64,000 nt of DNA from Medicago truncatula (taxonomy: Eukaryota > Streptophyta > Magnoliopsida > Fabales > Fabaceae): positions 3,482,001-3,546,000 of the forward strand of contig NC_053046.1 in the NCBI RefSeq assembly GCF_003473485.1. The letters are read 5' to 3'. The position numbers and the translations under genes were made by a program. The notes beneath the pieces were generated by a model. That model was not told the origin of the DNA and made no database searches. It worked only from the letters and a program-made list of their open reading frames with translations. Positions within the stretch are counted from its first letter, which is position 1. Every line of letters starts with the position of its first letter. Positions 35,754 to 50,639 of this stretch are shown here, piece by piece.

Positions 35754-35757
<4 letters not shown>
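35517..35757 (+). pseudogene. copied exon 4 fragment of the 45.3-48.0 kb gene
   Basis: The stretch matches 47701-47914 (part of intron 3, exon 4 and the start of intron 4): shared strings include CAAGTATACATTTATGCAAT, ACAGTGCTTCAAG and GCTAGGTAGGAACCATAATT. The copy lost part of the exon, has an internal duplication (two TACGAA... blocks near 35605 and 35655) and an inserted TAG, so it cannot encode the exon product. It lies between the two direct repeats, next to a cyclin fragment. Confidence 0.8.

Positions 35758-35820
<63 letters not shown>
35758..35820. repeat. (CT)n(TA)n microsatellite
   Basis: A run of CT dinucleotides passes directly into TA dinucleotides, ending near 35820. Likely length-variable. 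Confidence 0.9.
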
Positions 35821-35822
<2 letters not shown>

Positions 35823-35995
35823 ATAATACATACATACAAGTTTACTGCACATACCTCATCAATGTATTGTTAAAAAAAAGATAACAAGTAATTAGAAGTG
35901 TTATCCATCTCTAAGAGTGTTGACGACACTGATAGATAACGAGAAGTTATCACATTTGTATCATAAGGAAGTCCTATCAACTCTAGACACACTAC

Positions 35996-37280
35996 TCAAA
36001 CATAAAGAGATTTGGCCGGTTTAAGATGTGCCACAAATCCTTTCTCAATATTAGAGTATTTGTTTGCAATGACCGGAAACTCTTTAACTTTGGAGTAAAA
36101 GCAGACTAAAGATCTAGCAGTGTCTTTGACTTGTTCCTCTGAATAAGTCGTCTGTAGTATTAATTTCTCGATCCAGTTAGGAGTTATCGTTATAGTGCAT
36201 CTGGATGCAAAAACATCTGCAACTGAAACCATTGATGGAATGTAGTTCAAGGTGTAAAATTGATCATTCCCAATTCAGATAGGAAATAAGTCATGTTTTC
36301 CAAAAGAAAGTTGTTATATGTGTCATCTGGTGGTGCCTTAAAGAAAAGAGATAGAAAATGAAAGGGTGTTGAAACAGTCAGTTTCCGGTTTAAAGCTCCT
36401 GATGTCTCTTCCTCAATCCATAGTATTTGTGCACGTGTGTAAGGATTATCAGGAAGAGTAACAAAGGTATCCACCTGCACAAAATTTACAAACTATTAGA
36501 GAAACACTAACATAGTAGGAAAAATACATATTCATATAATACCCACCTTAAGGTGCCAGATTCCACCATACTTATATGCTATCAGCCAGGCGCCCATGCC
36601 AACCAACCGAAGTTTTTCCTCTCTCACCGATCTGGCTACCAAGAATCGATCAACAATATTCATAGCTAGAAAAAGGGATTCCTGTGAAATTGCATACTTG
36701 GTATGGATACCTATAACCCTGTCAAGAAGCTTAGGTCTCCTGCTAATATAGATATTAGATTGTGAGACCGCGTAATCACCGGTACTCGTACTCCCCTCAT
36801 CCTACAGCAACAACATATTTGTATCAATAAATAACAAAACACTACAGACTTGTGCAAAAAAAAAGTTACTTTAAATCATCATATTTATTTGTTAATCCTA
36901 CCTTCTTATAAAACTTGTTTAATTCTTCGATATATTTCATAGCGACAAGTTTCTCCTTACTAACATCAGAGGTGACATCATTTACTTCAAGTTTCTGTAA
37001 TTTCAAAAAGACAAAAAAAACTCAAATAAAAGAACAAACTTAGCCGTAACCTATAAGTGAAATGAAACTAGTAACAAGAGAAGTTCACAATTATACCTTG
37101 TTTTTGTTAATAACAACCTCTTTTTGTACATACTCTTGTAATTTTTCTAGAATTTTGTCAACCAAACTGCCAAAAGAAATAAAAATCCACACCAACCTAG
37201 AATCAGTGAGTAAGAGGGAGGGGGGGAGAACAAGGAAGAAAAGAACCTGGTGGTGTTTTTACTATCAGTGTCTTCAATTA
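35996..37280 (-). pseudogene. truncated, frameshifted mitotic cyclin B fragment
   Basis: Minus-strand exon-like blocks are 37280-37247 (cut at the repeat edge), 37166-37097, 36994-36902, 36801-36547 and 36474-35996. All have GT/AG edges and compatible phases. They encode the region before the cyclin box (MKYIEELNKFYKK), cyclin_N (MNIVDRFLVARSV, LRLVGMGAWLIAYKYGGIW) and cyclin_C (SMVSVADVFASRCTI, YSEEQVKDTARSLVCFYSKV). Normal B cyclins begin cyclin_N with an MRxILxDWL motif; here it is eroded to RRPKLLDRVIG. After GMINF a one-base loss in a T-run puts a TGA in frame, then the family sequence resumes (YIPSM). The N-terminal destruction-box region is absent. It is probably dead. Confidence 0.8.
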
Positions 37281-38606
37281 CAAAAGATATAATGAACAAC
37301 AACTTAAAATGAAGCCAATTTTTCATGTGTTACATGAAATATGCTTGTGTGATACATGAGAATGTAGTTGAACAACAATCAACAACCAATATCATTGTGT
37401 GTTACATAAAATATGATCATGTATTACATGAAGATGTAGATGAACAACATCCAATGACTATATTTTAATGTGTTACATCAAATATTCTCATTTATCACAT
37501 AAAAAATAGATGAACAACATCCAATGACTTACAACATGCACACTCATGTATTACCTAAAATATAATAATGATTTACCTGAAAATATGGAGGAAGAATGAA
37601 AAAAAAAATCATAAGAGACATTAAAAAAATTCATTTAAGGAGAAGAATGTATATGTATGTGAAAATCCACCTAAATGCCATAAACAATATGATGTTTCTA
37701 CCATGAAGTTCACAAGGTACAAAAAGCAGATCAATAAGAGATAAATTCAAGTCAAATCAATGAATAATAATAAGGTTTAGATGCATTTATAATCTCCATA
37801 TATAAATATTTTTAATTTTTAGCCATTCTTTTTCTTTTTTCTAAATTTTTAGCCATTCTTTTTATAATCTCAATAATTTTTTTTTCTCCCTGCTAGTTTT
37901 AATGATGTGACGTCTTCGTTAATAACGTGGTACTATGTGACATTAGTGAGGTGGAAAAAAAATATTGTTTCATTATTGTTGCAATTAATATTATTATTGA
38001 TTTTATATATGAATTAAAATATTAAAAAAATTATTAATTTTTGAACAAAAGTTCATTTCAACTACATCAAAACAACAAATTCAAGCACAACCTTAAACAA
38101 AGTAACCCTATCCAAAACTCTATTAAAGTAAATCCCATCACAAATCTCCCTTAACATTAGCACCCACACCAATAAAAACCCATTCATTCCTTCACCATAG
38201 CCTTCTCACTAACCTCTTGAATAGTCATAGTCACAGAGATATCAATTTCAATGAGATTTAAATTTTGGGTCTCTTGAAAGTATCCGTTTTGAAGATGGAA
38301 GTAGCTATAAAATTCAAGGGATTGCAAATAAGATCTATGGGTTGTTGATTGAGTTTTTTTGTTATCATCTAACCCTCACTCACACAAACTTTCAATCTTT
38401 GCTTTATAACTCAAACTCTCTTCTTCCCTATAATCTAACAATCATATGATTTTGAGATGCAATAATTTCTTTTCATTGTTAAACTTTTATTTTAGACTAT
38501 GATTCAATTTTCTTGTTGTAGTGTGGTTGTTTTTGTTTTTTAATCGATTTTAATATGTTAATAAAATAAATTACAACAATATTGGTCTGAAAAATATTTT
38601 ATCCAA
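37281..38606. repeat. direct repeat copy 2 (uninterrupted)
   Basis: This 1,326-bp copy matches copy 1 (31938-35459) from CAAAAGATATAATGAAC to AATATTTTATCCAA and is in the same orientation. It carries the unfilled target CAATGACT at about 37454-37461. Its left edge coincides exactly with the broken edge of the cyclin fragment. Confidence 0.85.
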
Positions 38607-39227
38607 ATCATTAATGTCAACCTAGTGTCATGTCATTAATGATAGCACCATGTCACTTAAATTGATGGGGAGTCTGAAATATTTAGTTGACTTTATGAAT
38701 ATAGTGAACAAAAAGTTGTTATTTAAAAAGGTGAACTAAAGGTTAAAAAAATAGGCAAAATTATTCCCGTGGTTCCTTAACTTAATTTCGAGAAATAATA
38801 ATGTCTTTTATCCTTTTTTTTTTCCATGTCATTTTTGCCATTTTGATCAATTTGCACATGAATTCAAAATTATGATTTTATTTTGATATGAGTTCTTGAT
38901 GTTAAAATATATGATCCTTCATTCATATTTTATATTTGATGCTTCAAATCCATATTTAAACATATGAAAATGACATAAAAAAAAAGATAAAAAACGAAAT
39001 GGTTATCTGAAATTAAGTTAAAGACAATAAGTATAATTTTTTCTAAAAAAATATGTTTTATAAGGGGACCAAAATTGTCATTAAGAATAATAATTAGAAG
39101 AAATAAGAAGTTGAATTTTCAATTTAAAGTTCAATTTAGATGCACAAAAGACATTCAATCAACGATTAATTAGGGTTTGTATTCAATATTCATAACAAAC
39201 ATTTACCCATCTTTAGTGACAGACACC
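38607..39227. other. 5' flank of the ribosomal protein S13 gene
   Basis: AT-rich sequence with no coding potential, holding the putative promoter of the S13 gene. A perfect telo-box (AAACCCTAA on the minus strand) lies at 39170-39178. Confidence 0.6.
39170..39178 (-). promoter_or_regulatory. telo-box near the S13 gene start
   Basis: TTAGGGTTT, the complement of the AAACCCTAA telo-box, lies 50 bp before the ATG. Telo-boxes are enriched close to the start of plant ribosomal protein genes and take part in growth-linked expression. No site II (TGGGCC/T) element was noticed beside it. Confidence 0.7.
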
Positions 39228-41748
<2,521 letters not shown>

Positions 41749-42540
41749 AGATTGTATGGGCTCATTCTTCATGCTTTCCGTTTCCGGTAACAGAGGGTTG
41801 CTGCACTGGCAATCTGCGAGGTCATTTTGAGGTTTATCTAGAGACTTGATGGGCCATGCAATTTCTTATTTTGTTAAGAACCTTTGATAAAGTAGAAAGA
41901 TATTAATTATTTTACGTTGACTGCATTGTATTCTTTTTAAGTAAACTGTTCGAAAGTTGTTTCAAACGGTTATTGTATTTCTGCATTCTTGTGTGTGTGA
42001 GCTTGCGTTTACAAATGAAACATAGGATTTTTATTTTAATTAAAAGCTTGCTGATCGCTTAGAAGGGAAAAATTTACAATGGGAAAATGAGCTTTCATTA
42101 AAACCTATTGTATTGCCTTCCTGTAATCAGCATTCCAGAGAAGCAAGTCAATTTTCTGATGATCAAATTGTGAGGACGCCTCGATGATACTTCAATCCAG
42201 TATAGTATTTTTTAAGTCGATTCTGGTCTTCCAAAATGTAAACCTTTTTTTTATACAAGGGAGGCCCTTAGGCCAGACTACAAAATCAACAAAATTTAAC
42301 TTGTAGACACAGTAAGAAAAGTACCGACGAGGGTAACAAACTGCTAGATAAGGATTTCTTTAATTGGAAGGTGTTCCTGAAATTTGTAAGATTGAATGAG
42401 AGAGCAAAGAGATAGAAAGAAAATAAATAGTTAGAGAACAATATGAGAATAAACGTTATTGACTTTGCCAAGAGAACAATTCAGTTTTTTTACATCAATG
42501 AAACGGGTATAGCTGAGTGATGATAAACTTTTTTTTTTCA
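41749..42540. other. 3' flank of S13
   Basis: Holds the 3' untranslated region of the S13 gene and AT-rich sequence. A TTTTTTTTCAATGG stretch leads into the calmodulin-like pseudogene. Nothing else was recognised. Confidence 0.4.
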
Positions 42541-42855
42541 ATGGAGGAAACTTTTACCCTACTCGACTCCGACGGTGAAGATAAGATCCCTCCCTCAAGT
42601 CCTGGAATCCTTATGCCGTTTCTCGGAGACAACCCGACCAAAGCACAACCGAAATCAATTTTTTGGTGAAGAAAACCTCACATCACCTTTCAATTTCTCT
42701 TCGTTTTTGGATCTCTGTCCAAACACATGAAACCTGAGTCGCTTAATCGCCAACTACGCGACGCCATCAAAGTTCTCTATAAAGTATACTAGTGGCTTAG
42801 TCTGCGTCAACAAGCTTTGTCACATTCTCACCATCATCAGCAAAAAGATGGTGCT
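42541..42855 (+). pseudogene. CML13-like pseudogene
   Basis: This is a nucleotide-level copy of the intronless gene at 8317-8760, covering about codons 14-113 and missing both ends. Shared strings include CCTGGAATCCTTATGC, ACAACCCGACC and GTCCAAACACATGAAACCTGA. A base insertion within the AAATCAATTTTTT stretch shifts the frame, a one-base loss follows near GATCTCTGTCC, and stops fall inside what was EF-hand 3. The start context and fourth EF-hand are gone. The parent is intronless, so DNA-level and RNA-mediated copying cannot be told apart. Confidence 0.88.
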
Positions 42856-43283
42856 ACACAATTAAGGAAATTTGTATTCATATTGCAATGAAATTAGTTA
42901 AATTTGGTGTTGTGCTATCTGAATGTAAGCAAGCAGTGTTGTAATTTATGTTTCAAAAACTTTCTTGTTGAGTTAAGTTGGAGACAAGTAGTTCATACTT
43001 TAACTAATGTTGTCCTATCTTTATTTAACTACGATATTTTTGTTGATTTTTTTTGGAACCAAGTCTCGAATCGAGAACCACAAAGTTTAAAAGTAAATCA
43101 TACAATCAAGTAATTTCAAGAGACCGACAATATTTTAATAGATATCAAGTCTCAAATCGAGAACCACAAAATTTAAAAGTAAACCATGCAACCAACTTGT
43201 ATTGAACACTTAATTAGAACTTAAATGATATAAGCCTCCATTATAAAAGAAACACTTGGCAGTAGTTTGTTGTTAACAAGAAT
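42856..43283. other. short intergenic stretch
   Basis: AT-rich, with two nearby copies of AAGTCTCGAATCGAGAACCA-like sequence (about 43062 and 43146), a small direct repeat of about 85 bp spacing. No gene was recognised. Confidence 0.4.
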
Positions 43284-44157
43284 GTAAATAGTCAATTTCC
43301 CCTCTGAAATTGTAAGTTTCATCAATTATCCTCTGAAATTAACAAAACTTCAATTACCCCCCTGAAATTTCACAACGTTAGTAAATTTACCCCCTCCGTC
43401 AAATTTTTCTGTTAGTGAACATGACGTTTTGCAAATACCCCCTGAAGTTTTGCACTTATGTGCAAAATGCCCCCCAAACTTAAAAATTTATATTATTTTT
43501 TTCTTAAAAACAAACAATTAATAGTTAAATATTAAAACTAACTATTAATTTTGGAATTTGGGAAAACTACGTGCATATATACATCAAAATAGGCTCCAAA
43601 ATGGGGAAAATTATATATTTTTTAAAGTGACAATAATGGGATGATTTGTGGATTAATATTGGGGGTTGTGTAGTTTAAATGGTTTGAGCAAATTGTTGAA
43701 GGAGTTGGAGGAGTTAAAAGACTAAGATGATGAAGGAGAAAATATAAATATAAATTTGATTATTGATTTGTTTATAAACCTTTAAAAATAATAATTTGTC
43801 TATTAGAAATAACCATTATTGTCACTTTAAAAATACACATTTTTCCCTATTTTGATGTATATATGTATGTAGTTTTTCCAAACTCCAAAATTAATAGTTA
43901 GCTTTAATATTTAACTATTAATTGTTTGTTTTTAAGAAAAAAATAATATAAATTTTTAAGTTTGGGGGGCATTTTGCACATAAGTGCAAAACTTCAGGGG
44001 GGTATTTGCAAAACGTCATGTTCACTAACAGAAAAATTTGACGGAGGGGGTAAATTGACTAACGTTGTGAAATTTCAGGGGGGTAATTGAAGTTTTGTTA
44101 ATTTCAGAAGGGTAATTGATGAAACTTACAATTTCAGGGGGAAAATTGACTATTTAC
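43284..44157. mobile_element. long-arm foldback element
   Basis: Two arms of about 350 bp, 43284-43639 and 43813-44157, are inverted copies, starting GTAAATAGTCAATTTCCC and ending with the inverse. The 173-bp loop is AT-rich. Arms hold spaced CCCCCTGAAATT-like blocks. No target duplication was found at the ends, so it may be a Mutator-like long-TIR MITE or an inverted duplication. No coding capacity. Confidence 0.85.
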
Positions 44158-45274
44158 TCAAAAGGCATATAATTTTAGTCCAAAAAATGGAGAAGAAAAT
44201 GCATTGAAATACATAGGCCAGACTTGATGCTAAATCTATAAATGACACATGCATGCAAATCAAAATTTAAGCAGGCGCATGCCTCCGTAGTAGTAAACGT
44301 GTGTCTGACCCTTTTTCATATGCATAATTCCTTTCTTTAAATCATTTTTTTTTTCATATCTTAATTTTGGTAAATAGAAAAATTCTCCGAAGAAGGGGAA
44401 TGAATTTAATTTTGAGCTTTATATACAAGGAAGGAAATAATTTTTTATTCGAAAACAATAGCTTTTTAAAGTAACATTATATTGAATGCCATGGATTCTA
44501 ATTAAAAATTGACATAATTTTTGGAGCAATAAACTGGTTAAATATCTATGTTTTCCGTAAATAGATTTTCATTAAATTTTTTTAATTATTATTCTTCATA
44601 TCTTAATTATCAATCAAAATTTTCTCTTAATAGAATATTTTTCTTTGGAACTATTTAAAAGGGATTTGTCCACATTTGCAATTTTTTTCACATTAAAAAA
44701 TTTGCCCATAAATTCTACCTCAATTGATAAAAATATCAAAGGGATTCGTATCATCTCTATGTATGTGGTGAATTTTCAATGGCTATTATCATTTTATCTA
44801 TCTAACAAAATCTTAAGATTGCACAAAAATAAAAATAAAAAGGATCTAAAAACCTAAAACGAGATTACACACTTTTAAACACAACTACCATGAACTTAAC
44901 CACATCACCACCTTCTCAAACAAATTCAGAACTACAAACTAAAAAAAATTAGACCAACTCTCAATAAATAAATAAACAAAACATATATATTTTTTATATA
45001 TAAAAAATATAGTTTTTGACATTAATAATGCATTAAATGTTGTAAACCGTGATCAAAACTTTCTACAAATGTTAATTCTTTGATCCATATATACAATAGC
45101 ATTTCCTTTTTTGATAGACCAAAATATATATTGCATTTTAATGAGTTTTTTCAAATAATATCTTAAGATAATGAATGGGATCTTTTTTACCTTAATTTCC
45201 TCTTCATCATTATATTTTTTGTTCTGCAATATTGTATTCTCTTTGTGTCATTAGATAGGTAGTTTTGTATAAAC
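44158..45274. other. 5' flank of the uncharacterised five-exon gene
   Basis: AT-rich and without recognisable coding sequence or transposon ends. Confidence 0.4.
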
Positions 45275-48020
45275 ATGGAGAACAACAAAAAGCAAACATC
45301 GTCTCCTTCATCAACAACCGTGAATTTCGATCAACCACTCAGTCCCAAGGATTCCATTTGTCCATCACCACCATCTGTATGCATAACTACACATTTCTTT
45401 TGTTACCAAGACTATATTTCATTTTACTTATTGCTACTATATTATATTCAAGGGTTTTACTTGAAATTTTCCGGTCCGGTCTTACATTTTTTTGTTGTTT
45501 TATATAAAGTTGAGATCTAGTATTGGTGTATGGTTGTTTTTCTCTCTGATTTGAATATTCTAGTTCCTAGTATGCATATAATTGATTTCAAGGACTTAAA
45601 ATGTTCTTTTAAGTAAAAAATAGTGGTTAAGATGGCAATAGTAAATACATGTTTTGTTTTTTAAGTTGTGTTTGGATTCATATAGTTTTTTGCCTGTATC
45701 TTTTTTATTTTTCCTGCTAAGTTTATGTATGTATTTTTTTGTTGTTTTGCTCAAAAAAATAAGACCAAATTGACCGGTTGAACTTGAAACGGACAAATTC
45801 ATCGGTTGATTTGATCCCTTTTTTACTTTTTTGTGATTGAATTTGGTTGAACCCATTGAATATGTGGTTGGTTCCATTTGTTATTATTATTTTGTACTTT
45901 TTTAAATTGTTTTTGCTTTTTTATCTGTTTATTTGTAATCTAATTCGACCTGATCAATTGAATCAAAATCTAAAACCCTCACCGGTATGATCCCCATAAA
46001 TGGTTTCAAGTACTCTCTCAACTATTATGAAAAAGTGGTGATTTTCAATTGACATGTAGCTAAATCACTGTGTTATGTGGTCATGAATTTGATTTTGGTT
46101 GTGATTATGGTCTTAAAATACATATGAAGAGTGATACTTATCACTTTACAAACAAAGCATCATGTACAGCACACCGGACGTGAGGTGGTGTATAGGGAAA
46201 AAAGAACAATTCTGCAAATAGTTTATAAAGAGTATTGGTATTTACGTTAGAAGTAAGTTTTATAACGACTAGTTAAACTAAAAATGTAAACTTTTTGGTT
46301 TGATAAACACACATAGCACATATATTAATGCTGTTTTTTATTTGTCAGGTTGAGGATATTGGATCAAGAATTCAAGAAGTGGGAAAAAAAAGTCTTGGAA
46401 CACCAGGTAATTTATTTTGAAATTCTCTTCATCTATATATACTATAAAATACTTTAATTTGATTACATCATTTACATGACATACAACTACAAACTATACC
46501 ACTAGAAGTATATATGGCTTACAACCAACTATCGTGCTAGTGTATAAGTGTGAGTTATATATCCAACAAAAACCATTTTGAATATGTCCACTTTTTTTTT
46601 TTTTTTTTTTTGAATGGAAGACTATGTCTGCATTTATTTAGTAATGTTTCTGTTTGGTTTCGGGACTTCTGGCAGTGACATATCTAACAAGAGTACTAAT
46701 ACCCATTGTTATAAAGATACAGGGGAAGCCACCTTGTTCAGCTCTTCAATCCTCTATGGTGGTCGTGAAGATGATACCCCAATAGGAAATACAGCTGAAC
46801 CATGTGATGTTGTGAGTGCAATCATTCTCATCCTTTTTTATATGTTTGACCTGAGGAATTTATTATATCCTTCCTAGAAAACATATACAAACATCTTATA
46901 AATGGTGAGATCTAATTAAATGTTTGTATAAAATTATTTTATGTATTTAATGAATATAGTATTCTGGTACACTAAAAAGTCTCACATTGCTTGGAATTGA
47001 ATCGAGGTCAAGAGTAGTTTATATAACACACACAAACACTCATATTTCGAAAACAATGTTGTGGACTTGAGGTTGGAACGTTAGCCTCGATTGGAGGGCT
47101 TGTTCTGCTATACAAAAGTTTCACATTGTTTGAGAATTGAGACTAAAAGTAGTTTATACATTACATACAACACTCACACTCCCCAATTCATCGAATCGTC
47201 TTTTATAAAGGATAAAACCCCGATGGCTCATACAAAGTCAAAGCAAACAATACTTTGAAAGCACAAAACTTGAGGTCGGAACATATTCAATTTCATTATA
47301 ATAAAGATTTTTTACACTACCGATCAATCATAATTGTCTGATCATAAATAATTTCACTTTAATAACAATTACTTCTAATGTACATTTGAACGGTGCTAGA
47401 GCAATACATGCTTGGGAACACGCAAAAAACTAAAAGAAAATTAAAGAGAATAAAATTAAACGATACCGGTTGATGTGACTGTGCTCAAATAATATTGATT
47501 TAGAGTTATGCCTATGAAAGTCTTTATCATGAATGATTGTGAATCACTAATTTTGTTTTTTATTTACACGGTTAGCATATCAAAATTAAACTTTTTTGTT
47601 ATATTTTAAGTGCATATGAATTAAATTCCAATAATATTACGCCACTATCTGATTTCGTAATTGTAATTAAGAATATGATTAAAATTAGTCACCAGAAAGA
47701 CGATTTTGCTATTCAAGTATACATTTATGCAATGAGGTTGTAGCTAATACTTTATATGATTTTCACCTTTGTAGTTTAAGAAAGATACGGATAATGCTGA
47801 TCTCAATTGTAACAATCCTAACAGTGCTTCAAGGGGAGACTGGTGGCTAGGTAGGAACCATAATTTATTTTGATTAAAACGATTTCATAGTTTAAAAACT
47901 AGATGTTAATAAATAAAAATGTCCTTACTCACTTTCATTATGCCTATATTACTCTCTCTTTCATAGTTTTATTACAGCTATATTATTTATTCGGATTTGC
48001 CAGGTTCCCTTTATTACTAA
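45275..48020 (+). CDS. uncharacterised small plant protein (5 exons)
   Basis: Exons 45275-45376, 46349-46406, 46723-46811, 47781-47850 and 48004-48020 use GT/AG sites and join in frame to 111 aa (113 aa if exon 4 starts at 47775). The protein is hydrophilic, without signal peptide or membrane segment. It begins MENNKKQTSSPSS, has a Ser-Pro-rich N-terminus, a central FSSSILYGGRED block and ends SRGDWWLGSLYY. Short aromatic blocks of this kind look like a conserved plant-specific family, but I cannot name it and assign no function. The very short last exon (six codons) would be missed by simple gene calling. Part of intron 3 with exon 4 was copied to 35517-35757. A poly-T insertion lies in intron 2. 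Confidence 0.7.
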
Positions 48021-49418
48021 ATCACTGAAACATGGTGTTAAGAGTTAGCATTCTGCAGCCTGCTGGTAAATATTCCTTCTCCTTCTTTATATTCCTTGAC
48101 TAGCTAGATTCATGGAATTTAATATAAAGAATTGATGATACCAATTTTAAATGAAAATTAAATTTATTTATTTTTAGTTTTACCTTTTCATCAAAAAATC
48201 GTTCATTGCATTTCTCCTTTTCTTCTGAGATTAACTTGGTATAGCTACATTCTTTCAAAAAAAAAAAAAAAAAAAATGGTATAGCTACATATCGACATTG
48301 AGAAAATTTAATATTATTGCAAACACTTTTTTTGGATGAAATATTATTTGAAACTCAAAACAACACAAGTGGAATTTGATATAGCGTGTTAGTTATGTCC
48401 ATCTTTAAACAATAACCATATTAGAATGAGAGCTAGCTGTATCAATATTTATATCCTTTTACTTGAAGAAAATGTTAACATGTGTTTGAGGATACAGGTT
48501 AAGAAACTTCAAATATAAATATCAGCATTCAATTTAAAAAAAAAAAATTGATATTTTTAAATTCCTTAAAATGTACACTTAAAATAAAAGTTAGTAAACT
48601 TTTTTTTTTCCTTCTACTTCAGCATGCGAAGGACATATTGCATTTTTTTTTATATGATGATATAATGAGACGTGAGTTTGTTTATGTAGCAGAAAGAAGA
48701 TTGATCGCATAAAGCTCAAACGTGCTCTAATTCACCATGCAAATATACAAGTTATATATTATAGGTAGACTTAGTATCCATTACATTTTTCATCCACTAT
48801 GTTGGGTCCTTTTTTGTCTCAGATAGCGGGTATAATTAGCTAAATCGTTAAAGTACTTCGGGCAAAAGTAATTCCTGCTTAGTTTTTATTTTTTTAACTT
48901 ATGAAAAGGTTTTGTATTAGACTTTGTTTATGATGATAGGACCGTTCTTGGTCTTTTGGGGATCATCTTCACCACGTTCGTAGTATATGTTATTATTGCT
49001 TGAAAATAATATGGGTTCTTGCATTCTCTTGAGTGTGCACATGTTGGTAACATATTGTTGCTTTCCATTTTTTAGTTTGTACTTAAATGTCCTAAATTTG
49101 TAAGAAATCAATCGTTGATACGAAGCAAAAATTGAGCTTTTGATCCATCCTTAAACTCTTTATAAGTCTTTAATTTGCATTTCATAAGAAACACCTCTTA
49201 TTGTTTGAAAAATTAGACATAGAAATATTACAAGGGAAATGATATCATGTAACCTAATGACATATGTTAAAGAGTTTGGGAAAAAAGCGGAGAATATGCT
49301 AAACTTCTCCTGGTTGGTTAGAGGAGTAAAAATGAGACAAAAAAAATAAATTGTGAAATTCACACTAGAAGAAAAAACAGTATGAACAAATTACTTTCAT
49401 TTTTAGTTGTAGGTTATA
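48021..49418. other. intergenic region
   Basis: AT-rich sequence without recognisable genes. Contains A-runs (48259-48277) and T-runs but no paired transposon ends. Confidence 0.4.
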
Positions 49419-49744
49419 CAGGGCCGTCTTAACAAATTCATAGGCCCGGTTTTAATTTTATAAGGGATGCAAAAAAAAAAGTCTGGGCTCCAAAAAAATA
49501 AATAAGTCATTTAAAAAAAAAAAAATTAAAAAATACACTTTAATGGGTCTTGAACACATGACCTCATACTCAACAAAAAATGACCACACCACTAAAGCAA
49601 GCTATACAAATTAAATTAATTTGCTTTTAATAGATATATAACCATCATTTTTGTGGCTTACATATAAAAAAAAAAAATTTGGGCCCCAAAAAATTGGAGG
49701 CCCGGTGTCGTCGCCCATCCTCGATGGGCTATGGGCCGGCCCTG
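49419..49744 (-). mobile_element. hAT-type MITE, second copy
   Basis: The 326-bp reverse-oriented relative of 1565-1889, ending with the same CAGGGCCG/CGGCCCTG termini. It has its own perfect 8-bp duplication AGGTTATA (49411-49418 and 49745-49752). The copies are roughly 90% alike by eye, with differences mainly in T-runs and single bases. Confidence 0.9.
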
Positions 49745-49752
49745 AGGTTATA

Positions 49753-50639
49753 TTCTTGGTGAGTTTTAGAATGGGACAATTGAGAAATTTTCCGATCTTA
49801 GGCTTATTTGTTTCTTACCGGCTGTTACCTGTGATTTCAATTGAAAGAAAATACTCATACGGCTTATATGTTTTGGATTATGTTAATATCAACAACAAAG
49901 AAGCGGTCTTTATTTTATTTTTAAAAGGAAAACCTATTTGTCAATCTGAACAATTTATTTAACTGCTAAATAATTTACACCAGATTTTATCAAAGAAGCA
50001 AAAGCAAATTTATAGACCAAACAAAATTTAAAAACAATCTACTACTATAAAATTATTTAAAATATTATCTACACTATATTCAAGTATTTTTTAAAAAAAA
50101 AACTCGGTATCAACCCAAGAATAGATTAATTCATAGGATACATCCAAGTGATAATATTAGCTAATTTCTTTTAACTTAATTTTATGTAATATTTTCATTT
50201 TTAATATTTTTTCTACGATTTTATTATTTATGTTATAACATGTCAATATTGTATCTTTTTTTTATGAGATTTTTTTCAATAAAACTTGGGTTTCTAAGTT
50301 TGTATAATGAATCTGCTAAAAAAAAAATGTATGATGAAGATTTGAGGTTTTTTTATGAACTTCAGATGATTTTTTTTTAGTTTTTATTTTATTTTATATT
50401 TTTTGATAAAAAAAAAGTGATAAGGATATTGATATTTTATAATATAAAAGATTAAATCGATAAAAAAAAAAATGACAAAGTATGACCTGCTGTGAAGCAT
50501 AAATACTTCAAAATTGATGACACACCTGTATGTGATACGTACCATGCATCAATACGTGCTCGATATGCCCAAATACATATTATGAGAGTATTCAGTGATT
50601 AAATTTTATTTTTTTTTAAAAAAACAATTGTTTTTTTTT
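49753..50639. other. intergenic region
   Basis: AT-rich with many homopolymer runs. No gene or paired repeat was recognised. Confidence 0.4.

Noticed and set aside
31938-38606. Direct repeats as ordinary LTRs of one retrotransposon
   Set aside because: No TG...CA ends, no matching target duplication, and no retroviral coding or primer site between them; left as unclassified direct repeats.
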